NCBI RefSeq assembly: GCF_000149955.1
Contig: NC_030991.1
Span: forward strand, 1,210,501-1,274,500
Length of the DNA stretch: 64,000 nucleotides
Direction: 5' to 3'
Source of the DNA: Fusarium oxysporum f. sp. lycopersici 4287
Lineage: Eukaryota; Ascomycota; Sordariomycetes; Hypocreales; Nectriaceae
Under the pieces are notes generated by a model. It was given only the letters and a program-made list of their open reading frames with translations. It searched no databases and was not told where the DNA came from. Made by a program: the position numbers and the translations under genes. This document shows, piece after piece, positions 1 through 10,005 of the stretch; within the stretch, counting starts at the first letter, position 1; the number at the start of each line of letters is the position of its first letter.

Positions 1-1275
1 CAGGGAGAGCTGCTCTTATGTCTTCTGATTCGTCTTTCAAGGTATTGAGACTGAGATTGGGCCTCTGTTGCTGTCTTTGGGGTCTTTGAAGTCCAAGGAG
101 AGGAAGGTTGAGCTACCTCCTCGGGAGGCGTTGGAGTCTGTAGCTGCACATCAAGCTTTGAGATCACATTTTCCGGGTCAAAGGGAGCAAGTCCAGCTCC
201 TCTAAAACCCCCCCGTATATTACTTTCTGTAAAAGTAGCTTTAAAAGCAGCATAAAAGGCAGGAAAGAACTCAGTCTTCGAGATATGGGTTATAGAGCAT
301 CTGATTAGATGCTCTATTTCTCGACCATATGCCTTTTTCAGCACTTCAAAGCACCCAACATCAAGAGGCTGGAGTAAGTGGGATGCATGAGCCGGCATAC
401 AGAGCGTGATATCTCTCGAAGTCGGCGGAGTGGTGGCTTTCATGACCATCAAGGATTAGAAGATGATAGGGACCAGTTGATCGGTTCTTTGTAGACTGAT
501 TAAAGTGCTTTAGCCACTCGAGACCTAGGTTCTTATTTGTCCATCCATTTTGGCTCGTTGCAATGACCCAATTGCCCGGGAGGTCGCATTCTCGGTACCA
601 ATTGGCAAGGTGATATTGGCCTGCACCAAGGATGAACGGCGCGATCGATTGACCTTCCGCCTTGATCGCCTGGACCACAGTAATCCATTCTCGATATCCA
701 GGCTGCACTGATTTTGGCCTTCCTTGCCTTTCTGAGCCTGTGACTGCCATTCCGGCCACTATAAGGCCCATCATAAAGCCAGTCTCATCAAAGTTCCAGA
801 TATCATCTAATCGGATACTATACTTTGCAATTGTATTCTGTATAAGCCTAAACCAGCCATGAATAATAGTTGAATCTTCGCATTTGGCCCTCTGATAGTC
901 ATATCTCCGAAATAAACGTGTCTCTAGCTCTGGTTGTCGCTTAATAAAGTTATGAGCCCAGCGCTTGCCAACAGGTGACGCATCGCGGTCAGCTAGCAGA
1001 GAATTGGCCATTTCTTCCACAAGACGAAGTCGCGGGGGAAATCCTCGCGAATCTAGATCGAGAATAAACTTAACTATTATCTCTTCTTCTAGATCAGATA
1101 GCTTCCGTGACTTTTGGATAGTATCGCGTCGCGATTGTATACCCTTATGGCGGCGCCATAGCTTCATTCGCCCAACTTGATAGATCTCTGCAGCGCGTCG
1201 GGCTGTTAATTTTGGATTATTTTGAAGGGCAAGAAGGGCAAGAAGGATTCTAGATTCATCAGAGGGCTGTGACAT
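1..1275 (-). pseudogene. Fot/pogo transposase, frameshifted by a 20-nt deletion
   Basis: The first 300 or so codons from the ATG at 1275 show the usual order of a pogo/Fot transposase: an N-terminal psq-like helix-turn-helix (AARRAAEIYQV), a CENP-B-type HTH region (SRKLSDLEEEIIVKFILDLD), then the DDE domain with NFDETGF and LILDGHESHHS. The long ORF ends at 361, but the true C-terminal part (MPAHASHLLQPLDVGCFEVL and on) continues in another frame to base 1. Compared with the copy at 21.6-23.5 kb, 20 nt are missing near 410/411, just after the HSADFER segment. Both tryptophan codons that are stops in that other copy are intact here. The C-terminus lies outside the window. Confidence 0.9.
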
Positions 1276-1351
1276 ATTTGGCGGTTGAGAATTAAATGAT
1301 TAGATAGTGAGATGTAAGCTTGAGGGATTTTTGTCCCACTTGCTTATCAAC
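1..1351 (-). mobile_element. Fot/pogo-type DNA transposon, copy 1 (runs off the left edge)
   Basis: The element is read on the minus strand. Its 5' end lies near 1350, where the minus strand reads TAACATGGTTGATAAGCAAG. This resembles the reverse complement of the 3' end at about 2283-2312, so it is taken as a terminal inverted repeat. The other end is outside the window. Next to it at 1352-1490 is the C-terminal coding part of another copy in the same orientation, interrupted exactly at a TA in a SIT/TATAAC context. Copy 1 therefore seems to have inserted at TA inside that older copy, which fits the TA target preference of Tc1/mariner/pogo elements. Confidence 0.75.
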
Positions 1352-1985
1352 CATGTTATAGACCTTCGGATCAGTCGCTCTATTTCTCGACTATATGCCT
1401 TTTTCAGCAGCCTAAAGCACCCGACATCAAGGGGCTAAAGCAGGTGGGAAGAATGAGGTGACATACAGAGCGTGATGATGTTGTTCTCTCCACAGGATAT
1501 GTGAAGGCCGGAGAAAGGGGACTTTCGGGGCCTCGGGGAGAAGGGGCGATAAGACCGAGAAAAACGGCCGGTGGGGGATCCGATTGGAGGGGTGTAGCGC
1601 GTGCGGGGGCTAGCCCCATGGTTCCTCCATTCCTTTTGGCGCCGTGGAAAAAGCGAAGCGCAGGGNNNNNNNNNNNNNNNNNNNNNNNNNNNNNNNNNNN
1701 NNNNNNNNNNNNNNNNNNNNNNNNNNNNNNNNNNNNNNNNNNNNNNNNNNNNNNNNNNNNNNNNNGAGCGTGATGATGTTGTTCTCCTCACAGTATATGT
1801 GGAAGTCGGCAGAATGATGACTTTCGTGGCCATCAAGGATCAGGAGGCGATAGGCACCAGCTAATCAGTCGGTTGTACATCGATTGAAGTGCTTTAACCA
1901 CTCGAGACCTAGCTCGTTGTTTCTCCATTCATTTTGACTCCTTGTAATAACCCAATCGCACGGGAGATTGCATTCTCGGTACCGG
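1352..1985 (-). mobile_element. Fot/pogo copy 3: middle and C-terminal transposase fragments around an assembly gap
   Basis: On the minus strand, 1766-1985 encodes the middle of the transposase (LGLEWLKHFNR, LLILDGHESHHSADF, EENNIITL). 1352-1490 encodes the following part (NNIITLCM, SSHLL-stop-PLDVGCF, KKAYSREIERLIRRS). Both fragments contain stops. 1459-1665, left of the gap, aligns with 1766-1960, right of it, so the same stretch is present twice. The fragment is cut at about 1985 and continues as unrelated sequence and then as a plus-strand transposon end. Copy 1 sits in its TA at about 1351. Confidence 0.7.
1666..1765. other. Assembly gap of 100 N
   Basis: Exactly 100 N, a placeholder length. 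The flanks on both sides are the same transposon segment, so the join and its length are doubtful. Confidence 0.99.
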
Positions 1986-2079
1986 CGCCGAAGGACAAAA
2001 AAGACTAGGCTATATAAAGGAGGGGCGATGATTGTACAGGAAGCATCGCAAGTAATTGATTAGATGAATGTTGGTACGC

Positions 2080-2312
2080 AGGTAGTGGCCGAATCGTCAA
2101 GAAGTGGTGGTCGAGGAAGGTCAGAGCGACTGGGTGGTTGGCGTTGTGGCGTATGTGGCAAGGCCCGACCTAATGCAAGGATCTCTCAGGTAGTAATTAA
2201 GACATCTGGGGAAGAGTATAATGAGTAGTTATCTCTTGTTCAATAGTTTGTAGCGGGTGTATTATGATTTAAAGCCTAAAGGTCAAGAGTTTTGCTGCAC
2301 TTGCTTATCATG
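2080..2312 (+). mobile_element. Fot/pogo copy 4: C-terminal tail and 3' terminal repeat
   Basis: The plus strand at 2091-2229 encodes the last codons of a related transposase, with the Gly/Arg/Ser-rich tail and a damaged zinc knuckle (CGVCGKARPNARIS; in the 23.3 kb copy it is CATCGKTGHNTRTC, CCHC type). The stop is TAG at 2227-2229. 2283-2312 resembles the inverted end of copy 1 (GCACTTGCTTATCATG), so it is read as the 3' terminal repeat. No upstream part of this copy remains next to it. Confidence 0.6.
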
Positions 2313-2572
2313 TTTGTTACAAGTAATATTATTTATTTAATAAACAGAGCGTTATTAATGTCTTAGAGACGTAGGGAATCTCGCCTTCCCTATTCAACAG
2401 GTATATATTATGCTCGGCCAGGCCACTCTTAACGTCTCCGCCTCCTGATATCCTACCGCCAATCCTGCAACACTGCTCCCAAAATGATCTGAGTCTTCTA
2501 CTCTAGGGAGAGCATGCAAGCGTAGAATAGCTCTCTCCTGCGTGTAATAGTTACGCCCAAACTCCGGGCAAT

Positions 2573-3325
2573 TCACCCGCGCTTTGGTCGTAGCGCCGGG
2601 ACATTCTTGTAGCAAGCTCTGGCCTCTGGCTCATGCTGGTGGTATCTGCACGACCCTAGTACAAGATAATACGACAGCGGGTGCGGCCTGTGCTCAAGAA
2701 GGGACGCAGCAACGTCGAGCAGGAAGTCCTTAGGAAGATCTTCCTGGACCGCCCATTCGGTCAGCCAATGACCCTGTCCATGAAGCGTGTACATGTCCAC
2801 AAGGAACAGCCTGGCTTTGGATGATTCAAATGTGTTTTCGTAAATCAATCGAATCACTGGGCCCACTGGATACCAATGCTTGCCGTCCGCCGCTTCGGAA
2901 GCCGTCTTGTCCATCATTGCATCCATGACAGCGTCTTGAAAATTGCCGTCCTGGAACATGTCTCCCAGTATGAAAGCATTCGCAAGTTGCATATACTCAG
3001 CATTTCCGGCAAGTCCTGGTTCGTCAATCCGCACGGGGAGTGTATGGTAATATAACCAATGTAGATAGATGCTGAACACGTCTGGATCATCGCTCTCTAG
3101 CCGGACCAGTCGGTCTTCAGACTCTTTCCAGCCACCTTGTACCGCCTTTTTAAAGAAATCGGATGATGAACAGATCAGGTTCTCGTGCACGCTAAATGTG
3201 ACCGAGGGTGACGACCCAACAATGACTTCAATGGATCGACCATCGAGGCTAGAAGAATTAGAAAGTACTCATCTCATTGACGCATAAAAGCCTTACTTCA
3301 TTGCTTGTTCTTTACTAATTCTCAT
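2573..3325 (-). CDS. BTB/POZ domain protein
   Basis: Small fungal BTB protein, probably a protein-interaction adaptor; its partner cannot be told from sequence. The model has two exons: 3325-3297 (start ATG, GTAAGG donor), an intron of 48 bp (3296-3249, branch-like TTCTAAT, acceptor TTCTAG), then 3248-2573. It encodes about 234 aa. Near the N-terminus are the BTB core signatures SIEVIVG, VTFSVHENLICSSSDFFKKA and ESDDPDVFSIYLHWLYY. An alpha-helical C-terminal part follows, ending in YHQHEPEARACY, as in fungal proteins of this kind (often 200-250 aa). Without the short first exon there is no in-frame ATG before the BTB fold, which is why I chose this start. Confidence 0.8.
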
Positions 3326-5526
3326 GTCGCTTCTTGTTCACAGCTTGACTAGTTGGTTGTTTCAGAGAACGGTTTGTGGTACCAGAGGTAACATACATGA
3401 AAATGGCTTCATTGAGTAGCGGTTCACAACCCAACAAGTCGGGAACTTTTACTAAATACCCAAAGACTGGTGCTTGGAAAAAGAGACGAAAGTTAGTGTA
3501 GAGTTTGCTGCAAACCTCAGCAGCCGAGTGCCCCTTCATGTCTTCGCGGCTCCACAGTAAGGTGATTGCGCCACACTTTTGATTGTCCTACCATTTACTA
3601 ACAAGCAGTGGCACCTGCTAACGGCGAGAGGCAATAAATCTAACTTTCAGCGCAAGTAAACATGTATCCGACCATCCTACTCTCTATGAGCTATTGGAGG
3701 TCTGCTCGTCAGTTTTTCTACTCAGGTGTGTAAGCCTGAAATGACGCCCATTCCAGTTGTTGGACTAATCATGAGTCTAAGAATTATTCGCTGCTTCTGT
3801 AAGTTAGAACGGCCCCGGTACTATCATATCTAAATCTTTGTAGAAGTTGAATATCGCAATGCAGTGACAGTTGCGATGTGGGCAAGAAAATATGCCTTCC
3901 TCACATGGCTGTCCCACGTGAACCTGCGAATATGGCTCATGGCCGAGAATTTCTGACTCTGTCCCATACCTCGTTGTGACGTTGTTATGTTTCGAACGAA
4001 AGAACGCCCTGGAAAGATAGTGAGAGGATTTTTAGGGAAATTGATTTGTATGTAAGGCGAAGATCACAAATATCATCCAGGTCTAGCAGTTAAACAAAGC
4101 ATTCGACAATGGGTGCTGGGTATATTTCTAGACCGAAAGACATGTTGTATGTGAAGAGTAAACAAAGATGCGTGTATGTGATGTGGTTTGATCCTCTTTG
4201 GTCTTCAGGTTAAGCATATGCAAGGGATAAAAAGAGACAACGTATCCAGAGTTAGGTGCACCAAGCTGGTAAATTGGCATAGTCTCGACACTTAGTAGGA
4301 ATCATTCAAGAATAGGCATAACGAAATAGTGGGGGACCGGGTAACTACTGGCTTACCCAGCTGTTGGTGTTACTTGACTGGATCGTGTGACTGGCCCGCA
4401 ACGTATAAGCACCCAGTGCCATTTAGATAACCCAGTCACCACGACTCGCTGATCGCCATGAGGGATGGTTTGCACCACTGGTTCCAAAGCCTGGAATGGC
4501 GTGATGGCAGTTGCGGGGTAGGACTGCGGTCAGGAGACACTGTCTCCAGGTGTTGACCATCAGATCATGGAGAGTAAAGTCGATAAGGAAGCACGTCATT
4601 ATTACAATGCCAAAAACGCCGTCTAGAAGTCAGATCACTTACATAACCCTACTGTTCCCTACTCAGGTATTCCGAGCGCTGCATTTGAAGGCACCCGCCA
4701 TTTCAATCATTATATCATATCACGTGGAATCATGTTGAGTTTAAAACATATTGACAAGCAAATCCTCTCTGTAGAGCCATGGAGCGTCCCCTCCAGCCAG
4801 GCATAAAAGCCCTGCCTCCTCTAGTACTATATACACCCTTGGCAGTTGGCTGTCGAAACAACGAGCTATGAAAAAGTTCCATATATTTTTATGGGTCATA
4901 ATCTCCTAAGAAGTGTTTACAATTGCAGGCGGACTACTTTCCAACAAGCCCATCTTGAAATATTTCATTGCCAACAGAGTGGTATCGCGTAAGCATCGTC
5001 ATGAGAATGATGCAGCAAATTACCGAAGTGCCTAACATGGAAATTCTTATAAATAAGATATAATCATTATGCACTAATCGGTACATTATCTGTTATTGTG
5101 CAAGGTGTGTCTGTATAAATGTATGTCCTGCGGTTTCGGCTTGCTGGATACTCACATTTTGCTGCACATTGTAGCATTTTGTGCATAGACTTGCTGGTCA
5201 TGCCTGGTACCTTTTAAATGAGATTTTCCACTCCTAAACCCAATTTGCTAGGCTGGTTTTATAGTATCTACATGTTATTTTAAGAAGTACGCTTCTCTGG
5301 GTATAAAATGGCCAGGGCTCGATCTAGGCATCCCATTTTAACTTACAAAACGCCCCGCCACTGCCTCAGTATCACTACCCCGTGATGCCCAAAGGATCCA
5401 TGTATTGGGCTGAGAGGCAACTACTTCATGACGCAGTTTCAAACCTTACCTCGAATGACTTCTGACTTGCATCTCTTCCACTACGTACCTTACCTACTAG
5501 GTATTTAGCAACAAAAGACCCCACTA
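3326..5526. other. Intergenic, no gene recognised
   Basis: Only short ORFs (up to about 75 codons) without recognisable motifs. No RNA gene or repeat structure seen. Confidence 0.6.
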
Positions 5527-6782
5527 ATGAACGCTATCAAGAACTCGACATTAAAGACATCACAATCCGTAATGTCAGAACACCTTAGTGTCACCGCCAT
5601 CCTCAGTGGAATGGCAGACGCTCTCCCTACACATCTTCCCAGCGATGACTCATCAGATCTCGCATCGTCCTACGAAGCCATCGCTCTCCTTATTCATTCC
5701 TACCTGACCGCCCTTGGATTCAAGCTTTTAGACTTTGACGAGGACAAGAAACTACGTAAGTATTCCCTTCCATCCCCACCATGTCTTAGCTGACACCAAA
5801 GAAACAGCTGAATGCAAATCGCTGGCTCCTCGCCTACCGCCACAATGGAACTCGGGCTTAGGCTCTTGTAGCTTTTTATACTCGTACAAGCAGTCGGCCA
5901 TGGTTCTCAGCATCCGTGTCAATCCCATGGGTAAAAAGGTCGAGATCCAGGGACTAGCGGTGGGAGATGACAACATTTGTCGTTTTGAGCGATCTTTTGG
6001 CGAAGTCGTGAAATCTAATAAACTTCCCATCCGCATTACAACTAAGGACAATGAGGAAGATCGAAGTGACCTCGCTGAAAAGCTTCAGGGCTTATTTACC
6101 TCAGAGCAAACCATCGCTGGTATGTTGCCCCTTCTCGATGCTTTCCTCTATGACCTTATACTGATCACCCTTCACAGATATACTTCATGACCTTGAACTC
6201 CACATCATCCAGAAATTAATCCCCAAGCTTCAAAGCGAAGGTTATGTCGAGCCCGCTAAAGCAGAAGCCAACGCTCGCTCCGAGCGCAGCGCCCAAGTAG
6301 CACAGGGCCCTAACCGACCTTGCCATGGTGATCCCATATTAAACTCCTATATGCTCCCGCCTCCAGCGATTCTACCCCCTGAGATGGCCCGTCCTCGGCC
6401 TCATCCAATAGGTGACTTTCCCCCTCCAGGCTTTGAGGATGAGTATGAAATGAACCGGCCTCCACGAAGCGGCCTTCAAATGCCTGGTAGATCGCCTTAC
6501 AATATTGGCCACGATGATTTGAATCCGCCCAGTCTTGGCCCCCATGACCCTCTTCGCGATTCGCTCACCGGTGGGTTACCTCAACCCGGTGCTGGCTCGG
6601 GTATGCATCCCACCTTTGATGACCCATTGTTTGGAGGTCAAGGAGGCAATGGATCATCCGGCTTCGATCCTCAAGTACCGCCTGGAGCGCGATGGGATCC
6701 CACTGGCCCTGATGGAAACCCCGGATTCCCCGGTCCTAGTACCGGAAGGGAAAACAACCCATTTGGCGGAGGCATCATTTAA
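5527..6782 (+). CDS. PI31-type proteasome regulator
   Basis: PI31 binds the 20S proteasome through its C-terminal region and modulates its activity. Three exons: 5527-5755, 5808-6119 and 6178-6782, with introns of 52 and 58 bp (GTAAGT..ACAG with GCTGAC branch; GTATGT..ACAG). The frame is preserved, giving 381 aa. The N-terminal PI31 domain includes ALLIHSYLTALGF, LPPQWNSGLGSCSFLYSYKQ, MGKKVEIQGLAVGDDNI and DRSDLAEKLQGLF. The C-terminal half is Pro/Gly-rich, with HPIGDFPPPGFEDEY, LGPHDPLR and the signature MHPTFDDPLFGG. It looks like a normal host gene. Its stop codon abuts a truncated small heat-shock ORF. Confidence 0.92.
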
Positions 6783-7191
6783 ATATTGTGGTACATCCGT
6801 CAGCGAGCTTCCTGGTATGAACAAGAAGGAGATGTACATCAAGTTTACTGAGCCGCAGACAATCGTCATCCATAGAAAGGCTGAGCGAACCTATACCTCG
6901 GGGAACCCTCCTGAAGGTTTTGTTGAAGGCCCATCTGCGCATAGAGCAATTAAAGGCGATGTCGACAACCACAACAAATCGCAGCCTCAACAGCCAGAAA
7001 AGAGCGACAAACATGACGAAAAGACGAAGTATTGGCTTGCTGAGCGCAGGGTTGGCGAGTTCTCCCGCACCTTCAGCTTCCCGTCTCATATAAATCAGGA
7101 TAGTGTCAGCGCCAGCTTCCAAGATGGCACCCTGAGTATTATTGTCCCGATGGTCGAGAAATATAAGTCCTGCCGCGTCGATATTAATTGA
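6783..7191 (+). pseudogene. Small heat-shock protein (Hsp20/Hsp30-like), 5' end missing
   Basis: Alpha-crystallin-domain fragment. Visible motifs are SELPGMNKKEMYIKF (start of the domain), EPQTIVIHRKAERTYTSG, then after a polar insert YWLAERRVGEFSRTFSFPS and DSVSASFQDGTLSIIVP, which includes the conserved GxLxIxVP. Family members normally have 50-60 residues before this region. Here they are absent, and the similarity begins within a few bases of the stop of the PI31 gene, in a different frame. An internal ATG at 6817 would give 124 aa, but I see no promoter space. It is most likely a truncated copy joined to PI31 by rearrangement. Confidence 0.75.
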
Positions 7192-8085
7192 ACCGATCTG
7201 CGAGGGCAATAAATACGGCGGCGTGCTTGAGCTTTTACTGATCGTAACTTGTCTTATCATTCTGATTTTTCTTGGAGGCTGCTTTTGGATATCTATAATA
7301 TAATTCGGTCCCTATCTTCTCTCATTTATTAAAATACACGCTCTCTGCAGCTTTCATAGTAAGATCTACAAGATAGTCCTGTTCAAAACAGCCACAAGTC
7401 CTATCAAGTACACCTTATATGACCCTTCGCCTAATAAATACATTTACCATCCTAGTAGTGTTATGGTGCTCTTGCCAGATGATGTTATGGTTGTAGAATT
7501 GTAAGGAAGTTGTGAAATGCTTGGTAAAGTTAGCAGGAATGCAGAACATAGTTTGGCATAATAGTGTTCTCTGGAGAATCTAAGAGAATGTTTTGGCCGC
7601 TGAGCTCTTTAGTTGTCTCTTAGCTTGGATGATCTAATTTTACCTCTTGCGTACTGTTCACCATAGGGGTATCCCGCAAAGGTTTCTTTTTTTCTTTCCC
7701 CGAGCTGGCATAGATTCTGTTCATATCGCGAACTAGCTCCGAAACGACCTCATCCTTCCCCGACTGCCGACGACAGCGTCTAGCCATATTCCTGATGCGC
7801 CTTCCGTGCTATTGAATCCTTATCTGATCGGACGTAACCTTCGCTTCGTGAGCAGATATTGATTCCATACGCGTCTAAAACGTCTCAATAGCACATAGCA
7901 GAAGTCACATTAGGCCGCCGCATATGTCTGGGCATGATACCGCCCTGAGAACGCCGTGGGCAAGGAACCACCACCAGCGCTTATAGATAACAGGATTGAT
8001 TTGTAGGGAATCAGGTGACATAGGCTATCTATTGGCTGTATCCAGAAGCTATGAATATGTCAACTTTGGTCAATGTTATCGGCAT
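7192..8085. other. Intergenic, nothing recognised
   Basis: The region lies between the end of the small heat-shock fragment and the end of the minus-strand LisH gene. No ORF with recognisable motifs and no repeat was seen. Confidence 0.6.
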
Positions 8086-10005
8086 CTATGTTGGACGGAA
8101 ATAGTTGAAGTGAAAGCCTCCTACATCTTCAGCGCTACTTTCTAGGAAAACATCCAAATCAAATCCACCAAAATCATCCTCATACGTAGGGAAACTCGCA
8201 ACATCCTACGTCCATATTAGCAGTCACCTCACCAGTCCCTAAAGACAAAGAACAGGATTTACAGTCATGTTACAATTTTCCATATTTAATGCCGCGCTCT
8301 GGACCAAGTCAACAGGTGGGTTAGCCGCCATAGAAGCAGCCGTAAGTGGCAGAGCTACTTCTGGCTGTCCCGTGGGCAAGGTCTGCGAAAGACTAGAAGT
8401 CTGGACATCCTTACTTATGCCGACGGGGTTGATATGAGACACTGCACTCTGAGCAGCATTTGCAGGGCGTGTCGCTGTAGAGCCGACGTTCAATTTCGGA
8501 ATCTTACAAAGCACCATCTACGGAAGTTAGCAATAGGGAAGCAACTCAGTCTCATGCAAGAAGCACTTTACCTCGTCTTTGACGTTCATGGTCCTCTTCT
8601 TGGGGATAGTCCCTTTGGGAAAGGAGCTTTTCTCACGAGCGGCTTTGCTAAGCTGTGTAATTGGCAAGGTAACCTTGCTCGTCTGTGACAGTGAGGAAAT
8701 GGTGCTCCTTGGCTTGGCACTGTCGTTAACATCTGCCGGTTGGACTGGCGGGAGTCGAAACCGTTCTTGCAGATTACCCTGGACCCCACGTTTAAACGTC
8801 TCGGGAATCAGGTTTTCACTTGAATCGTTCTGCCACTGCACCGACCATTTGTCATCTGTCTTACCTTCCTGGTGAAATGGTATTTCTTTCGCTGCCACTG
8901 ATTGCCGGGTCGTTTGGCTATTGGGCTGTTGAAAAGTACGTGAATTAGAGGCTCGTGTCCAGTCGTTCACCCACACTACACCCACATTGCCGCCTAGGCC
9001 GTCTACCTTTGCTTTCGGGAAATCAAGTACTATACTGTAGGTAAGCCATAGGCTAAATAAATTAAGGGAGTCAAGATAACGGCGAGGTGCGAAAAAGTAG
9101 ATGGGAAAACACACTAATGTCGTTCATAGGTTGAGTGCCAAATTTCGCCTGCTTCGTAGTATCAGGCAATGCATCTGGTCTTGATGCTCGTAGAGCGGGC
9201 CGTTGAAGAAGCTTTGAATTTAGTATAGGCTCTTGACCGCTCTGGCCACCAGGTATTCCATAATTTCGATACAGACTGCGTCTGCCTCGTCCCGCTGTGA
9301 TCTCATTCTTGTTTTGCTGCTCCATCGAAGTCAGTTGCACTTGGAAATTTTGCATAGCTTCGTTTCTACTACCACAAGCTCGGGCACCCGAGATTGAGGG
9401 AGTCATGCTACCTACGCCCATTTCGCCAGAGTTATAGAAGGCGTTGTGGGTGGCACTGCCCGGAGCCTGCAGTAGTAGTGAGGAGCTTTGGGTCTGCGGC
9501 CAGCTAACATTCCACTTTTGCCAGTTTCGTTGCTATGTATCATGTTAGCTATGTTAGGAGGGAAAGCGTATTCTAGAAGCGATACCTGTATATGACAGGC
9601 ATATTGACATGCTTCAATCCTTCCATCCTCATTCTTTTGAGCGTTGAACATGGCCCAGAAGAGGCCAAACCATTCATAGAGAAAACAGCTGTCCGGCGGC
9701 AGATTGGGAACGTTGGGAGCTGGAAGAAGATTTGAGTGCGTGGAGTCCAAGCGGGAGTCAATGGTCTTATTCCGGAGGGCATTCTTCAATTGCAAGCCTT
9801 TGTCGTGGCGATCACCGCCAGGGCTGTGCCTCTGAACCTTGACGTCGGAATCGGCCTTGAGAATCGATTGAGCACATTGAAACATGCTATTGTGAAGGAA
9901 ATACTCGTAAATGTATGTATTGAGTTGTGTCTGTTTGTTGTAATTTTGCGGTAAATATTTCGAAGCATCATGAGGATGGCCGGTCTTGGCCTTCATGTTG
10001 GCCAT
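8086..10005 (-). CDS. LisH-domain transcriptional regulator, Flo8/SomA-like
   Basis: Five-exon model: 10005-9586, 9532-9113 (this donor is uncertain), 8925-8572, 8517-8263 and 8205-8086, all phase 0, giving about 522 aa. The N-terminus has a LisH motif (LNTYIYEYFLHNSMFQCAQSIL), followed by the LPPDSCFLYEWFGLFWAMFNAQ block seen in Flo8/SomA proteins. The middle is Ser/Gln-rich. The last exon gives the family-type acidic C-terminus (DVASFPTYEDDFGGFDLDVF). Flo8/SomA proteins act with a LIM-domain-binding partner in adhesion and development. This protein is shorter than SomA (usually more than 700 aa), so it may be a diverged paralogue. Introns are 53-57 bp except the second (about 190 bp), whose ends I cannot fix. 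Confidence 0.75.

Noticed and set aside
1404..1864. Several ORFs that span the 100-N gap
   Set aside because: They are open only because N is read as X. The real content is transposase on the minus strand.
6817..7191. Calling the Hsp20 fragment a functional 124-aa gene
   Set aside because: Needs an internal ATG within the domain and has no room for a promoter after the PI31 stop.
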